DNA of 64,000 bases from Chamaecrista fasciculata (taxonomy: Eukaryota > Streptophyta > Magnoliopsida > Fabales > Fabaceae): assembly GCA_003254925.1 (NCBI GenBank), contig QANZ01054729.1, positions 60,363-124,362 on the forward strand, read 5' to 3'. The position numbers and the translations under genes are program-made. The notes under the pieces are model-generated. The model had not been told where the DNA came from. It saw only the letters and a program-made list of their open reading frames with translations, and made no database searches. Shown in pieces: positions 21,860-35,000 of this stretch. Position 1 is the stretch's first letter; every line of letters begins with the position of its first letter.

Positions 21860-23890
21860 TTACACAGCAATCCAACTACAGCCTGGACTTTTCTTAATTC
21901 CTTTCAAATTTTTGGTCGTTATTACTTGGTTCCCCTCAATCTTTTTGCCAGCGATAGAGTACAAGTTGGACATTATCACATAAGGAGTTGCATTCGCAGG
22001 TTCCATTTCAGTAATCTGTTGAGCTGCAAGTTCAGCAATGTCAAGACTAAAGTGAGTATTGCTTGCACCAAGTATAGCCCCCCAAACTCCAGAATGCGGC
22101 TTCATTGGCATCGAACGGATTAAATCGATTGCTTCATCTAAAAATCCGGCACGGCCAAGGAGATCAACCATGCATGCATAGTGATCAGCTTTTGGTTCAA
22201 TTCCATACTGAGAGTTCATAGAGATGAAGTAATTCCATCCTTCTTGTACTAATCCTACATGAGCACATGCTGAAAGAACAGCAAGGAAAGTCACATCGTT
22301 TGGTTGATGATCTTCACACTGCATTTTCTTATAGATAGCGAGGGCATCTTCACCAAAACCATTTTGAGCAAACCCAGTAATGATCGAGTTATAAGAAATG
22401 ACATTCGGTTCGACAATATCTGTGAAAATTCGGTACGCACCAGTAACATCTCCACACTTGGAATACATTGACACAAGAGAATTTTGTATGGATAAATCAT
22501 GTTCTAGGTTCATCTTCAAAACATGAGTATGAAATTGTTGGCCTTGATTCAGCAAGGCCAGAGAAGCTGAAGCTGAAAGAAGACTGCTAAATGTTAAAGG
22601 ATTAGGCATGCATCCTTCTCGAAGCATCCAAATGTACCAGCGCAAGGCTTCCTTGTATTCTGCATTTTTCACAAACCCGGAAATAATAGCAGTCCAAACA
22701 ATATCATCTTTCTCTGGCAACATATTGAATAGCTCTATGGCCTTTTTAACTCTTCCATTATTAGAAAATCCAGTGATCATGGCCGTCCAAGAAATCAAAT
22801 CTTTCTCGGGCATACTCTGGAAAAACTTGTAAGCTGCTTCTGTTTTACCATGATGAACATATCCAGAAATTAAGGAATTCCAAGACACGACATCTTTTTT
22901 TCTTATGGTACCAAATATTTTGTTGGCCATGTCAAGACATCCCAAAATGCAGTACATAGTAACAATCGAATTACTCAAAACATTATCAAACTCAAATCCC
23001 ATGTGAGAAACCAACCCATGTATCTGCATACCCTCTTGCATCCTCCCACAATTTCCACAAGCTTTAACCAATATAGTCATAGTAGTAGAATTAACATCTA
23101 CCATACCTTCCCTCCTCATACTTAAAAACAAGTCAAACCCATCTTTAAAGGATCCCTTTTTCATGTACCCATCTATCATCGCACTCCAAGAAACCACATT
23201 TCTCTCAGGCATTTGATCAAACAGGTTTCTAGCACTAGCAATCCTTCCATCTCTACATAACCCATCAATCATAGAAGTCCAAGAAACCACGTCTCTCTCA
23301 ACCATTCTCTCGAAAACCCATAACGCCTCATCCATTCTATTTATCTTCAAATACCCATCAATCAATGCATTCGAACAAGCTGGATCCCGAAACTCCAAAG
23401 GGGCCTCACGGTAGAAATTTTCAGCCTGCTTGAACATTCTTGCTCGAACGAAACCAGTGATCATAACAGCATAGGAAACGGCGTTTCGTTCATGCATCAT
23501 AGAAAACAACGTACAAGCCTGGTTTATATCACAGCCGTTACGAATATAAGCAGAAATCATTGCGTTGTATGACGCAGTATTTCGTTGCGGCATTTCGTCG
23601 AACACCTTTTGGGCATTCACAATTTGGCCATTTTCTGCGTAAGCTGTGAGCATTGCAGTCCAAGAGATAGTGTTTCTTCTGGGCATTCTGGTGAATATCG
23701 ACTCTGCCTCTTCGATGTTACCAATTCTGCCATGTTTCGTAATCTGGGAATTGCAGTATACGATAAAGTTGCTGCTGCCTTTAACGCTTTTTGCAGAACC
23801 ATGGATGGATTTGGAGATCTGAGGGATGTTAATATTGGAAATTGAATGCTTTAGATGAGAGAATCGCTCGCTAATTAGTTTGACTAGCAT
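21860..23890 (-). CDS. Pentatricopeptide-repeat protein, PLS class with E motif
   Basis: Single-exon protein of 676 codons. PLS-class PPR proteins bind specific organellar RNAs, often for C-to-U editing or processing. Residues 1-45 are rich in Ser, Lys and Arg with few acids, consistent with a mitochondrial presequence. Roughly fifteen PPR motifs then follow in P/L/S order, with recurring signatures such as ERNVVSWSAMIDGYMKKG and KKDVVSWNSLISGYV. The C-terminal E-like region contains GVWGAILGA, ATPYVIMSNLY and KKSPGCSW. There is no DYW domain. The frame stops at SWIAV, where relatives continue with a Lys-rich E+ stretch; matching codons lie just downstream of the stop, so the last exon part was probably lost by nonsense mutation. 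The layout resembles Arabidopsis At1g53600, an identification from memory. Introns are absent, as usual in the family. Confidence 0.88.
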   Translation of the reverse strand: MLVKLISERFSHLKHSISNINIPQISKSIHGSAKSVKGSSNFIVYCNSQITKHGRIGNIEEAESIFTRMPRRNTISWTAMLTAYAENGQIVNAQKVFDEMPQRNTASYNAMISAYIRNGCDINQACTLFSMMHERNAVSYAVMITGFVRARMFKQAENFYREAPLEFRDPACSNALIDGYLKINRMDEALWVFERMVERDVVSWTSMIDGLCRDGRIASARNLFDQMPERNVVSWSAMIDGYMKKGSFKDGFDLFLSMRREGMVDVNSTTMTILVKACGNCGRMQEGMQIHGLVSHMGFEFDNVLSNSIVTMYCILGCLDMANKIFGTIRKKDVVSWNSLISGYVHHGKTEAAYKFFQSMPEKDLISWTAMITGFSNNGRVKKAIELFNMLPEKDDIVWTAIISGFVKNAEYKEALRWYIWMLREGCMPNPLTFSSLLSASASLALLNQGQQFHTHVLKMNLEHDLSIQNSLVSMYSKCGDVTGAYRIFTDIVEPNVISYNSIITGFAQNGFGEDALAIYKKMQCEDHQPNDVTFLAVLSACAHVGLVQEGWNYFISMNSQYGIEPKADHYACMVDLLGRAGFLDEAIDLIRSMPMKPHSGVWGAILGASNTHFSLDIAELAAQQITEMEPANATPYVIMSNLYSIAGKKIEGNQVITTKNLKGIKKSPGCSWIAV

Positions 23891-24082
23891 GTTTTAAGGC
23901 AAAAACTCCATTGCCGCCGGCCGCAGACACAGACGAAACTGAACCAACTGAGAAATAAGTGAAAACGGTAGCTTAGAGTGAGTAATTTTTTTATTTTTGG
24001 GTAGACTATCTATTTGATTTTGACCACATCATTTGCCGAAGCTTCGAGTGAGCATTTTTTTTATTACAGCAACAGCAAAAGT
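23891..24082. other. 5' flank of the PPR gene
   Basis: Includes the presumed leader and promoter of the minus-strand PPR gene. I see no clear TATA box. Confidence 0.35.
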
Positions 24083-24317
24083 CTAAAAGGTAGAAACAAT
24101 TAAGTCCTCAACATAAAAATTAAATAACCCAAGTTCTAAACTTAACTGATTTGGAGCTAGATTGGACGAAACAGAGCAACGGCGAAAGGAAAAAACGCAG
24201 CGGCGAAGATGAAACTTGACGAAACAAAGCACCATCGAAGATGAAGCTTGAACACACGAGACGAAGAAGGAAGATGGAAGACGACGGTGATGACGGTACG
24301 CTGCTAGAAGAAAGGTA

Positions 24318-24875
24318 AATGGGATTTTGAATTGCTTTGCCTTCTCTTCATTATGGGCTTTGATTTCGGCTGAAGTAAGATTTTCACCAAAAGGAGGTAT
24401 TAATATTTCTTCTGTCACGATTTTCCGAAGGTTATATAAACTTGGCAAAATACTAATTTTGTCCCCAAACTTTACACCAACTGTCAATTTCGTCTCCAAT
24501 TTTTTTCTGTCAATTTCGTCCTCAATGTTTCACATTTGGGTCAAATTTATCATTTGCTCTTACTTTAGCCAGATATTATCTACAGAATCTAAGTGACTAA
24601 TGATATATAGTGAAAAATTAATAGAAAAAGAAACTCAAATCCTAACTCAGATTGAAAAACAAAAAGCAGATTGTCGTTAATTTATTTAAAGAAGTTAGTC
24701 AAATGATAAAATTAACTAAAATGTGAAACATTGGAGGCGAAATTGACAACAAAAAAAGATTGAGGACGAAATTGATAGTTGATGTAAAGTTTAAGGACGA
24801 AATTAGTACTTTTGCCTATAAACTTCTAAAAAAGTTTGCAACTTCACCGAGTAAGTGTGATAGTTTTTACCGATG
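24318..24875 (-). pseudogene. Coding fragment of an unidentified protein, split by a MITE
   Basis: Reading on the minus strand, codons for KLSHLLGEVANFFRSL run from about 24875 to the MITE. After skipping the MITE and one copy of its target duplication, the same frame continues with YNLRKIVTEEILIPPFGENL and then TSAEIKAHNEEKAKQFKIP, ending near 24318. A TAA lies just upstream of the first codons and a CT-rich, non-homologous stretch follows. I cannot name the family. Continuity of sense across the excision shows it was coding before the insertion; it may be one exon of a gene, a captured piece or a retro-copy. Confidence 0.5.
24444..24816. mobile_element. Mutator-type MITE, 373 bp, with perfect 9-bp target duplication
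   Basis: TATAAACTT flanks both sides (24435-24443 and 24817-24825). Ends are GGCAAAATACTAATTTTGTCC and its inverse GGACGAAATTAGTACTTTTGCC. It is inserted inside a coding fragment. Confidence 0.85.
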
Positions 24876-25799
24876 AGGATGATAAGAGATTTTAGACTTT
24901 ACTTGCTAAATGTCATTATATGTGGATTGGCTGTTCCTTTTTAAGAAAAAAAATTATATGTGGATTGAAAAGTGAATTTTTGATCCTAAAAATGTAAGTG
25001 AGACCTTAATACCACTTGTTGGATATTTTTTTTAAAAAAAATTGATAAACTACTTTTAGAGAGAGAGTTCAAAATAAGTCGAAAGCTTATTGCATTCTCA
25101 TTCATGATTCATACTTGATTTATACATAAAGATTGCAAATAGCAAACTTCCTAATTTTGTGGATCGCACAATTTAAAGATATAATCTGAAGATAATATAA
25201 ATTTTAAATGCTAATTACAAAAATAAAAATAAATAAGCTAACAGTAGAAATCTTGAAAGATTTTTTATTTGAATTTGAAAAAGATAATAAACTACTAGGT
25301 TTAAAATGTCATATCTCAACAAATGACAAGATCCTTCAACTTCATTTTGAAAGAAATGTATATATACCCTACAGTGACTAAATTTCAGGCCAAACAAAAA
25401 ATATAGTGACTAGTTTTGAACCCTTTGGGGGACAAATGAATAATTTCATCAAAAGACAAACAACCTGAAGATTACAATTTTCAATGCAAAAGATCTTACC
25501 GATTTGTCAGTGTTCAAAGTTACTATGGTTCTTTTTCAAAGTGAACTAAATTCTAAAATGTCACAGAACAAACAGGGTAAAATAAAAGAAGGTGCACAAA
25601 TATAGCTAAAGGAAGTTTTTGGGTTCTTCCATTTTTCAGCAAGATCAATATTGATACTGGCAGATCAGATCATATATTGTATCCAATCCTTAATGCTTGA
25701 TGAGCTAATAAATTACATCTCAACCAGAAAGAATGAAGATTGTCCCAGTTGTTAACATCTGATCACACAAACTAGAAATGAAATTCAAGAACTTTGGAA
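24876..25799. other. Intergenic, including the TERT 3' flank
   Basis: AT-rich. The right part (about 25500-25799) probably contains the TERT 3' UTR on the minus strand. I see no other gene. Confidence 0.4.
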
Positions 25800-26073
25800 T
25801 TAGTACTTAACATTCCAAAGTACAGAGGAATTTGATGGATTGACTGCGTGCATGAGTTCAGGAGACACACCAGAAGATATAGAATGTGAACGCAATCTTG
25901 ATCTCAGAATAGCCAGCAATTCTTTGTGACGTGATTCCTTTCTCTTCAGTACTTGTACATAAGCATGCAAGCCAAGCCACTCAACTTCATTCATCTTCAA
26001 CTTTATGACAGGCCGGAAATCAGAGCGAGGAAGCTTGGTATGCATCCTTCTCTTTATAAGTGTTTTCATATAA
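25800..26073 (-). CDS. TERT: TERT exon 12 (coding part) with stop
   Basis: Acceptor ATTGCCAG precedes 26073. It encodes the end of the C-terminal extension (YMKTLIKRR ... FRPVIKLKMNEVEWLG ... SSVLWNVKY) and TAA at 25802-25800. It enters with one base completing the split codon from exon 11. Confidence 0.88.
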
Positions 26074-29000
26074 CTGGCAATACGTCATCGAGGAAAAGAT
26101 TAGAGTACTGGTTATGACACCAAAAGATAAAATTTTCTGGATGAAGATATACAACTCCATAAAGATCTCTGACTTTTTTAATGAGAAATACAAATCATAA
26201 TAAAAAATGATACAACAATATGAAACTAATTTTGTACCTCAAAGAGCTTTCAACATTCTTCAAAAGGCATCTCTTACTGAGTTTGCAGATGAATGATAAT
26301 TCAGAGATATAACAATGAAACTTCATCGCACAGAAGAAAAATGATTGATAGACATTCAATCTGACAACAGCAGCTGAGTTGATGTTTGAATCCAAGAATA
26401 TGGGATGGCATTTATGTTTCAAATAACTACACAGCTTTTTCCTCAGAGCAAGGCCTGGTTTACCTTGCCAGGAAACAAGAAGTGTTGAGCGTAAATGGCC
26501 CTTCAAGTACCTGTCAGCATATGGAACCACTTATTCCAACTTCAGATAGAAGAGCATATTGTGCTTATAGAGATATTTAGTTACCTCAGTAAAATTGTCT
26601 AACATGAAAACAAACAGAGCAGCAACATCACATTTCAATATTTAAAAATAAAGGCAGAAGCTTTGCTGGATTTACAGACTGAATGAAGTGCAGAATTAAC
26701 CGAAAAAAAGAGAGAGGATAATTGCAACTAGAGGGAGGATAACACCTTAATTAGAGAAACCAAAGACATTGTTATCTTCACTTCTCATATAATTTTATGG
26801 GTAAATTACACTTTTATATCCTGTGGTTTGACCCTATTTCACTTTGGTACCCTGTGGTATTTTCCATTAACACTTTGGTACCCTTTGGAGCTATTTTGTA
26901 ATTTTAACCATAACAAATTTTTCAAAAATTACATGTTGACCCCAAAAAATTTTCAAAAAATTACAAATAGGTCCCTGGATACATATTATCTAGGGACTAA
27001 AATGAAAACTTTAAAAAAAATTTGGGGTCAATATGTAATTTTTGCAAAATTTGTTATGGTTAAAATTACAAAATAACTCCAAATGATACCAAAGTGTTAA
27101 TGGAGAATACCACAGGGTATCAAAGTGTCAAGTTTCAAACCACAAGATACCAAAGTGAAATAGGGTCAAACCACAAGGTACCAAAGTGTAATTTACCCTA
27201 ATTTTATTATCAAGACAAATAAAAGAAGACTTCCACAAATAAATAGAGAAGAAACTAATTACTTTAAGCATAATAATGACCAGGATAGATATTATACGCC
27301 AATTAAATAAAAACTAACTTGGCATAGTCTGCCTGAACTTCCAAGGTGCAGCAATTAATAAGCAGACCACTCCAAGGAAGAAATGAAGGGCCATGTTCAC
27401 CAACATTAACCTTACTCAATGGGGATCTAGTCATCTGTCCAACATCAAAGTTTACGCCAAACTTCTTCTCATTCATGAAGCAGTTGTAATCAGAAAATCC
27501 TCTCTGCAGTCTTGAGAAAAAGCTAGCTGCTTGCTTTTTTGAAGTTGATATAAAAAGGATATCATCAATAAATCGAATCAGCATATAACTTGGGGAAGAG
27601 ACTTCACCATCATTGTTCCTGTTCAAAGCATAGTTGCCCTTGCAACCACCAGATTCAAGTGCTCTTTCAAGAAATGGATAGATCATGCGCCTCTCCAAAT
27701 GCCCATAATAGAAGGAGCAAAGCAAAGGCGACAAAATACCTCCTTGTGGAATACCAACACCTTGCAAGTAAAATTTTCTATGCAACTGAAGAACATTGTA
27801 CTTCAAATGCTGCTTAAGATATGAAAATAGCACTTCATTTTTCACATGCTTGATCCTGTCCTGTGATATTAGAGAACAGTATATTGAGAACAGTTTTTTC
27901 TTTTTTCCTTTTGACTAAAACTTTCAATAGTCATAGATAATTAATTGAAGAATCTGCTACAACATCTTTAAAAGCAGAACCAAAAAAAAAAAATTGCTGA
28001 AGTTTGAACTATATGCAGTTTTTGCCAGTTGAGTTGTCTTACCTCCTTTTCCATGTCAACTAGACAGTTCAATATTTCTCACTCAAACCCTGTGAAGTTA
28101 AACTAGAATTTTGACATCTCCATTGTTCTTAAAGATTAATGTGTCGCCATTGGGCCTAGAACCTCTCAAATTTACTTCATTTATTATATATGTTAATTAA
28201 CACTGACTAATCTAGTTCAATGCCAACTAAAAACTGATGTTTATTTATCAGCAATCTCCTTAGCCAAATTTGGTAGAGATAATTGAATTAAGCTCACATA
28301 ACTTTTTAGTTTAAAAGTGTGATATTTCTGCTTCAGTCAGCAAAATCAGTCTAGACATGGTTCCTAAAGTCACCAAACAAGCACAGTAAAACAGTTCACA
28401 TGGGAATACCCATTGGAGAAAAGAAAATTTCTATATGATCAAGATCATATATGGGGAACAATACAATCAGAATTGACAAAAGAAGACAGGATACTAGGAT
28501 GTAACAGAACCAGAGAAGAGTTCTTCACAAATATTAATAGAAAATAAGCAAAATGATACCTGACTAGTAAATATGGTATGGAAGGAACTGAAGGAAGCAG
28601 AAGAGGGAAGTATTTCACAGCCAGTGCTCATACTTTCATCAAGCACACTATGATGCTTGCGAACCCATAAAGATTTCTTCCAGCAAACAACTTGCTCATG
28701 CTGTTTAAGAAAATACTCACGTTTTGGTATAACATCATTCATTACACATAGCAGCTTGTCCTGATCTATAGAGTCGAATGCTTTTAATACATCAGAAATG
28801 ACAACAAAGAAATTAGGCATAGGCTTTGACTCATCCTTCAGGCCATCTAAAAACTGACGTACTTTTTTATAAACATCATTGTAATCAAAAACTGATGAAC
28901 CTAGTTTCTCAGGTTCCTTGAACTGTATATCCTTCAGAATGGTACGGGCATCACGAAGAACAGAATTCACAGATGGATAATCATCAAATTTCCTTTTACA

Positions 29001-32000
29001 AGGATTTGCCTTTCTCCACTTTTTAAAAGACCTCATTTTCCTTGAAGATAAGTAGGATGGCATTCTTGAGGTACCATTAAGATTAGCCACCATCCTTACT
29101 CCATTCTCTTTCGGTATAATCCTGAGCTTCGAAAACCCAAATGGTCTCATTCTGAGGATTTTCCTTACAGCCACATCATCTAGGTAACTGTATCTCTGAT
29201 TTTTGAAGCAAGCAATTGTGCTATTAGTTAACTTCTCCCAAACTGGTTTCCGATAATAGAATACATCTTGTCTCCCATGCTCACTTTCAGTAACATAAAA
29301 GTTTGCTTGCAACAAAGGCACAACCAAACAAGAGAAATACCAAAAGATCCACCTTTCTAGAAGCTTACGTTTGGTAACATGCACAGCACTGTTCCAATTT
29401 CTGAATTCTTTATGCAGGCCTCTATTATGCCCATCTATATACTTTAGAATCTGGGCATCTCGAATATTTGAGAAATATTTAGTTGATAAGAATGGAAACT
29501 TTGACGTTTTTAATTCATGCATACATAGCTTCAAAGGGAACTTCTCAAATCTCCTCAGGCATATAAACTTGGAAATGTTTCTCCTCATTATTCTCCAATT
29601 AGAAGGATTACCTAATAATTCTGAGGGCAGTACACTCCTGGAGACAGCCCAGATGAAAGACACCACCTGACTTTTTGAGCAATAAGCTTTAACTGCCTCA
29701 TGCTGCCCTTTGGTCTCTGATACATTACCCTGGAAAGAAAAGATTATTGGGAAGTTTATCTCTTGGTTGTAAACATTAGGGAACAATTTTTTCACTGAGA
29801 TTGAATTGAATTCCTTTGAAGAGAAATTATCTAATTTTTTCATATGACTTACTAATGTTTGGAACCTATTTATATAAAACAAAATTGATTTTAATATTGG
29901 CTTACTAATACATTCAATTTCTTGAAACAATTTGTTTGAATAGATGAACTCAATTGAAATCATTATAAGTCATTAATAATTTAGGGAAACATTCATCTAT
30001 AGTGCAACCAGAAGGTATAAGTGTCTAGCGTGTTTATTGTGTTAAATAAAAAAAAGAAGGTTCAAAATCATTGTGGCCCATTGAGTGTTTCGATAATTGT
30101 TAGAATATGCTGTAATTAATTAGGATATGATTTTATTCTGTAAGTAATTAGGTTGTTATTCTTGACCCTTAAGTCTATGGATGAGATTAGCCTTATGATT
30201 AGGGATTGTAATTAATTGTAATTACTCTTATTTCCTAGAATAGGTTTATCTCATTTGTATAAATACTTATCTTTTCCCTAATATCAATAACACAAAATTT
30301 TCCCAGACAATATTTGTCCATAATATACTTTGGTTGTTCTTCCTAATTTCTCCATATGGTATTATATAAACACACAGAGAGAGGGAGAAATAGTCATTTC
30401 ATCTCAAATGAAATCAGTTCAATAAAAAATGGTTGGATTTCTTAATCCATAATTTAAACAAATTGCAGATCAAGTCAACTTTTTTTAGGTAATACAATTC
30501 CAAACTAGCTTTACAGAAGAACGTATTCATAAGCCAATTCAATTTCATTCTTTTTATTGTTTCAAACATACTCCCAATCTCAAGATGAAAAATAGTTGAA
30601 CTGAAAGTGATAGTTTAAAGCTACTTTGCACTAATTAAGTTTCTCCAGCCAATAAAATAGGAGGAAGTGATGAACCCTTATAACAAACTTAACACTCTCT
30701 TGCACTTGCCAATCTACATATTTGCACAACTATCAACCTATCCAAAGAATACTTGCGAAATAAGAGATGCCTTGGTATGTACAACCTCACCAATAGGTAG
30801 AATTATTTATTATTTATTATATAATATAAACCAACATATTAGGTAACACAATATCCTAAAGAAAATAAGAACCTCATGCGGGGAGTTAGATCTTCCTATT
30901 GCATCTTGATCCCATGGTGGAACAGAACAATGCTTATCCAACAGTTTCAAATGCTGGCAACATTGGGTCCTGCGGATAACACGCTTAAACCACTTAACAA
31001 GTGAGCGATACCTGCACGCAAAGCAATTATGACTGTTACAATGATAATCTATTAAACCCCCACCCAAACAGCAAAAGGTATGGAATAAGACGATGCCAAA
31101 TAATTAAGTTTTCATAAGACATAATTTACATGTGTCCCTAATAGGTTTTTTACATTGCCCCACTAGTAGTAATAGGTCACTGCATTAATACAATCCGTCC
31201 CAAAAAAATATGCCGGAAATGATATAGAATAGGCATACAAAGTTATCTGATTTGATCATGACTCTCCCTAGATTCTCCTTCATATTTCGGTGAATGTCTG
31301 TCCATAATTGTTCTCCAATGCTCAGTGTAAGTATCCAATATACCAACTTGGTATGGTCATCAACCAAGCAGCAATTGGGTGAGAAAGGACAGGCTTTTAA
31401 AAGTAAATAGAAGTGGGGGTTGACTTTCGGTTTTTTTTTTCCTTTTATAGTTGCATGCCTTCAAGCCTTGTATAGCAATTCTTCTTGCTACTGTAAAGTG
31501 CCTTTTTTATTATCATCTTTTGTGTCTTAGTTAATTAAATTGTGAATTGTTTGTGTATTTCAAAATTGACTGTGCTTTTATAGGTGGTTTTTACATACTT
31601 ATGCATATCTTTAATTATCATATTTCTTTAGTAAGATCTTTCTATCATCAATCTGATCTTATGAGTCCATCTTTTATAATCCCTTGATAGATCTTAAATA
31701 AGATCTCAATCCTCACAAACTTACTTTCCTTGCTTTCACCATAAGATCTCAATCTAAGATCTGATAGACACAAGTACACAACATTTAAAAACAAAAGCTT
31801 GGGAGTAAAGAAACCTCCAAAACCACTGGACCAATATATAGAATTTGTCCTACATCACACACACCAGCCTCTGATTAGATCGCTTAGAGTACAATGAGCT
31901 TAATATGCAATATAACCACAAAATACACAGTATGAACTATAACAATGACCTTAGCAGCACCATATAAAAAACTGATTGTAATCAAAAGGGCCTCTGTGAA

Positions 32001-35000
32001 CTTACAGGCATGCAGAGCCAATGAGACAAGAACCACTGTTGTGGAAGCAAGGCTGTGAATGACCTTCAACATTAGAAAAGCCAAAAATTTCTTTAACTAG
32101 ATACTTTGAACCAGCCAAATTGGGACCCAAATAATTTAATATGTCTGAAAGATTATTTGTTAAGGTGTTATATATAATAATAATGTTAACATAGGACAAG
32201 ATGAAGAGGCACTTATGAGTTACAGTAGTGAGGCAAAACTATGTGTGGAAACCTCTAGAAGGAAACAAATAAACCATCTCAAAATTTCCAAAAGGATTGA
32301 TTTGTTTAGGCTAGCCAAAATAATGAAAGAAAAAGAAAAAAACATGTCCTGCAATGATAATAAAAATGGAAGATTAGCGCCAAAGTAAAAATCTCATTCA
32401 AAGAGACATATTCTTAGACAGATCTATAAGTAATTGGCAGATACGTTTCTTATGAAGAACTGATAGGGAAGAATCTGAATTGTAAAAGATGGACTGCCTG
32501 TTGATCTCAGTCCTCTTGGGAAAAGTTGGAGCTGATTGCAAGATCAAACAACAAGAACATTGCCAAGGCATCTGTAGTACATATATATATATATAAGAGG
32601 AAGAAATAATAAGAAAATGAAAGAATTCATATTTGCATTAGACAAAGTAAGCCACTAATTAGAAAGAAATCCTCAAGCTCTAGTCTGCCAGAAGCAACAA
32701 CAATGAGAAGGCTTTCACGAAGGTCAAAGATAAAAAAAGATAGAAAATTCTATTAACATTGTCAGTACACTGAGTTGTGTGCCAAGGCATCTGTAGTACA
32801 TATATATATATATATAAGAGGAAGAAATAATAAGAAAATGAAAGAATTCATATTTGCATTAGACAAAGTAAGCCACTAATTAGAAAGAAATCCTCAAGCT
32901 CTAGTCTGCCAGAAGCAACAACAATGAGAAGGCTTTCACGAAGTCCAAAGATAAAAAAAGATAGAAAATTCTATTAACATTGTCAGTACACTGAGTTGTG
33001 TTACACCTTTTGCAATGCTCAATTTCCATTAGAGAAAGTACATCTATTGAATGTTTTGTGACCAACAAAAAACTTCAAGAACAAAGATTCAACTACAGTT
33101 AAAAAAAAAATGTTGCCACATGTTAAGTTGACCAGTGGCTTAAACAACGGACATTTCCTAGCCTGAATCTCACTTACTCTGGTAATTAGAAGCCTTCTTT
33201 GTTATTCTATCATGCCATAACAAAAGCAGACTTCAACTATAGTGAAATTGACTAACACAACAGTATCATCAATAAAGTACATTCCAATATTTTCTGGAGG
33301 TATAAATTGGTCTGCAACATCTAAGTCTCATTAATTAGATAAGGTTGTACTGTCAGTAGAAATCAGCAATCAATGCAATGCCCACATTCACTAGAATCAA
33401 GTAAAATAGCTAAACAGTTTCTTTCACTACTTTCAATTAGTAAAAGATATTATTGCACTGGAATTCACAAACATTAAAAAATGATGCATTGTGAGGATTA
33501 TGCATGAATTATGTAAGAAAGTTTGAATCAACAACACAAAAAATTCTAATGCCTAACAGAAATTATTTATGATAATTTTTAAGTGGCCTTCAACAATATT
33601 TCAAGGGAACAATAGATCACCTTTTCATGATGGCTTAAGCTGGTTCCACTGCAATGGAAACTTCCAGGTAAGCTGTCAGTTTTGGTAGGAAACATATTGT
33701 CCTGGATATTTATAATGCTTTCATGAGAGCTTAAGTGCTGGTGCTTTTTTTGACGCTGCCACCTAAATGGCCTCGTACGCTTTCCAAGCCTGGCCGAAAC
33801 ACAACTCAAACTTTTCTTCCCTTGTGACACTGCTTCATCTTTAACATCACCAGTTCCAGTTGTTGACACAGGAACATCAGCAAAACTTGTATGGAGATGC
33901 CCACTTTGATCATGCTTGATCAGTGGCATTGAAGAGTGCACACCAGCGAAGTTTAAACTACTTGCAAGGCCAGCTGGACCATTGATACTGATGGAATTAC
34001 AGCACTTTCGTTTCACTACTATTAAGTTTGTATCACTAGTTCTTTCTCGCTTCTTTTGGGTTCCTGACAGAAAATTCCAACCCAAAAATCAGCATTGCGA
34101 CATCCTAGCCATTTCATGAATTCAAAAGGGATTTCTTCCTTTTTTTAATATATAATCTCAAGAGTCATAAGGCTTTGATATTTTTATGAGCATAACATAT
34201 TAAGACCCAAAAATGGCCCAATCCATGAAAGATCAAATAAAGACACCCAAGACCAACAATCAATGATACTAGAAAACATATTCAATATTTGTTAGCTTGT
34301 CTTATCTTCTCTTGTAACTAAAGGAGCTATATACAGACCACCCCCAACTGCAAAACTAGGTCAACTCTTTATGCCATGTCTTTCAAACTGCACTCTTATG
34401 GTTTCGGCAATAACACTTGTTACTTTACTATCCTCTCAATTTGCTCTTCTAAGGCTTCCAATTGTTCCATTACCATCTTCCAACCTTAATGGGTACCATG
34501 TTAAAAACATTCTAGTCCAAACTCCAAACAACTTACACTACTAAATGCAGGCCCATAGCAGAGCCAAAATTGGTCATACCAAACTAGCCCAATTTGACCT
34601 GCTATATTGTAAGAGGGCTAAGTGATAGGCAGTCCAGTTCATCAATAATCAATAAAATAAAAGAAATAACGTATCTGAATTATTATTTTCTAATTAATGA
34701 CAAATATTTTCAAATTTCTTAATTAAAGAAAAAAACATTTTCTTGGAAAATGAAACACATCTCATTAATTGGCAGGGTAGATGGGTCAACTCACTCCACT
34801 TGATCAAGATTTTGAACCCTCGTATAAATGATTTTGCTACACACTCATATTTGTTTACTGAGATCATAATATAATATGCTGGAACTTCTAATTATCACCT
34901 TGAAGAACTGAAGGGGGCCGAGAGTCAAGATTTGACGAACTCTTTGACATCTTAAAGCACAGTTCACTAACAGGAGGACCTGCCACCTGATGGTATTTCA

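Noticed and set aside
27303..29963. Another LINE or a group II-type reverse transcriptase
   Set aside because: Motif T (NFYVTESEHGRQDVFYYRK), GIPQGG, RFIDDILFIS, the N-terminal MPRK exon and 12 in-phase exons identify TERT.
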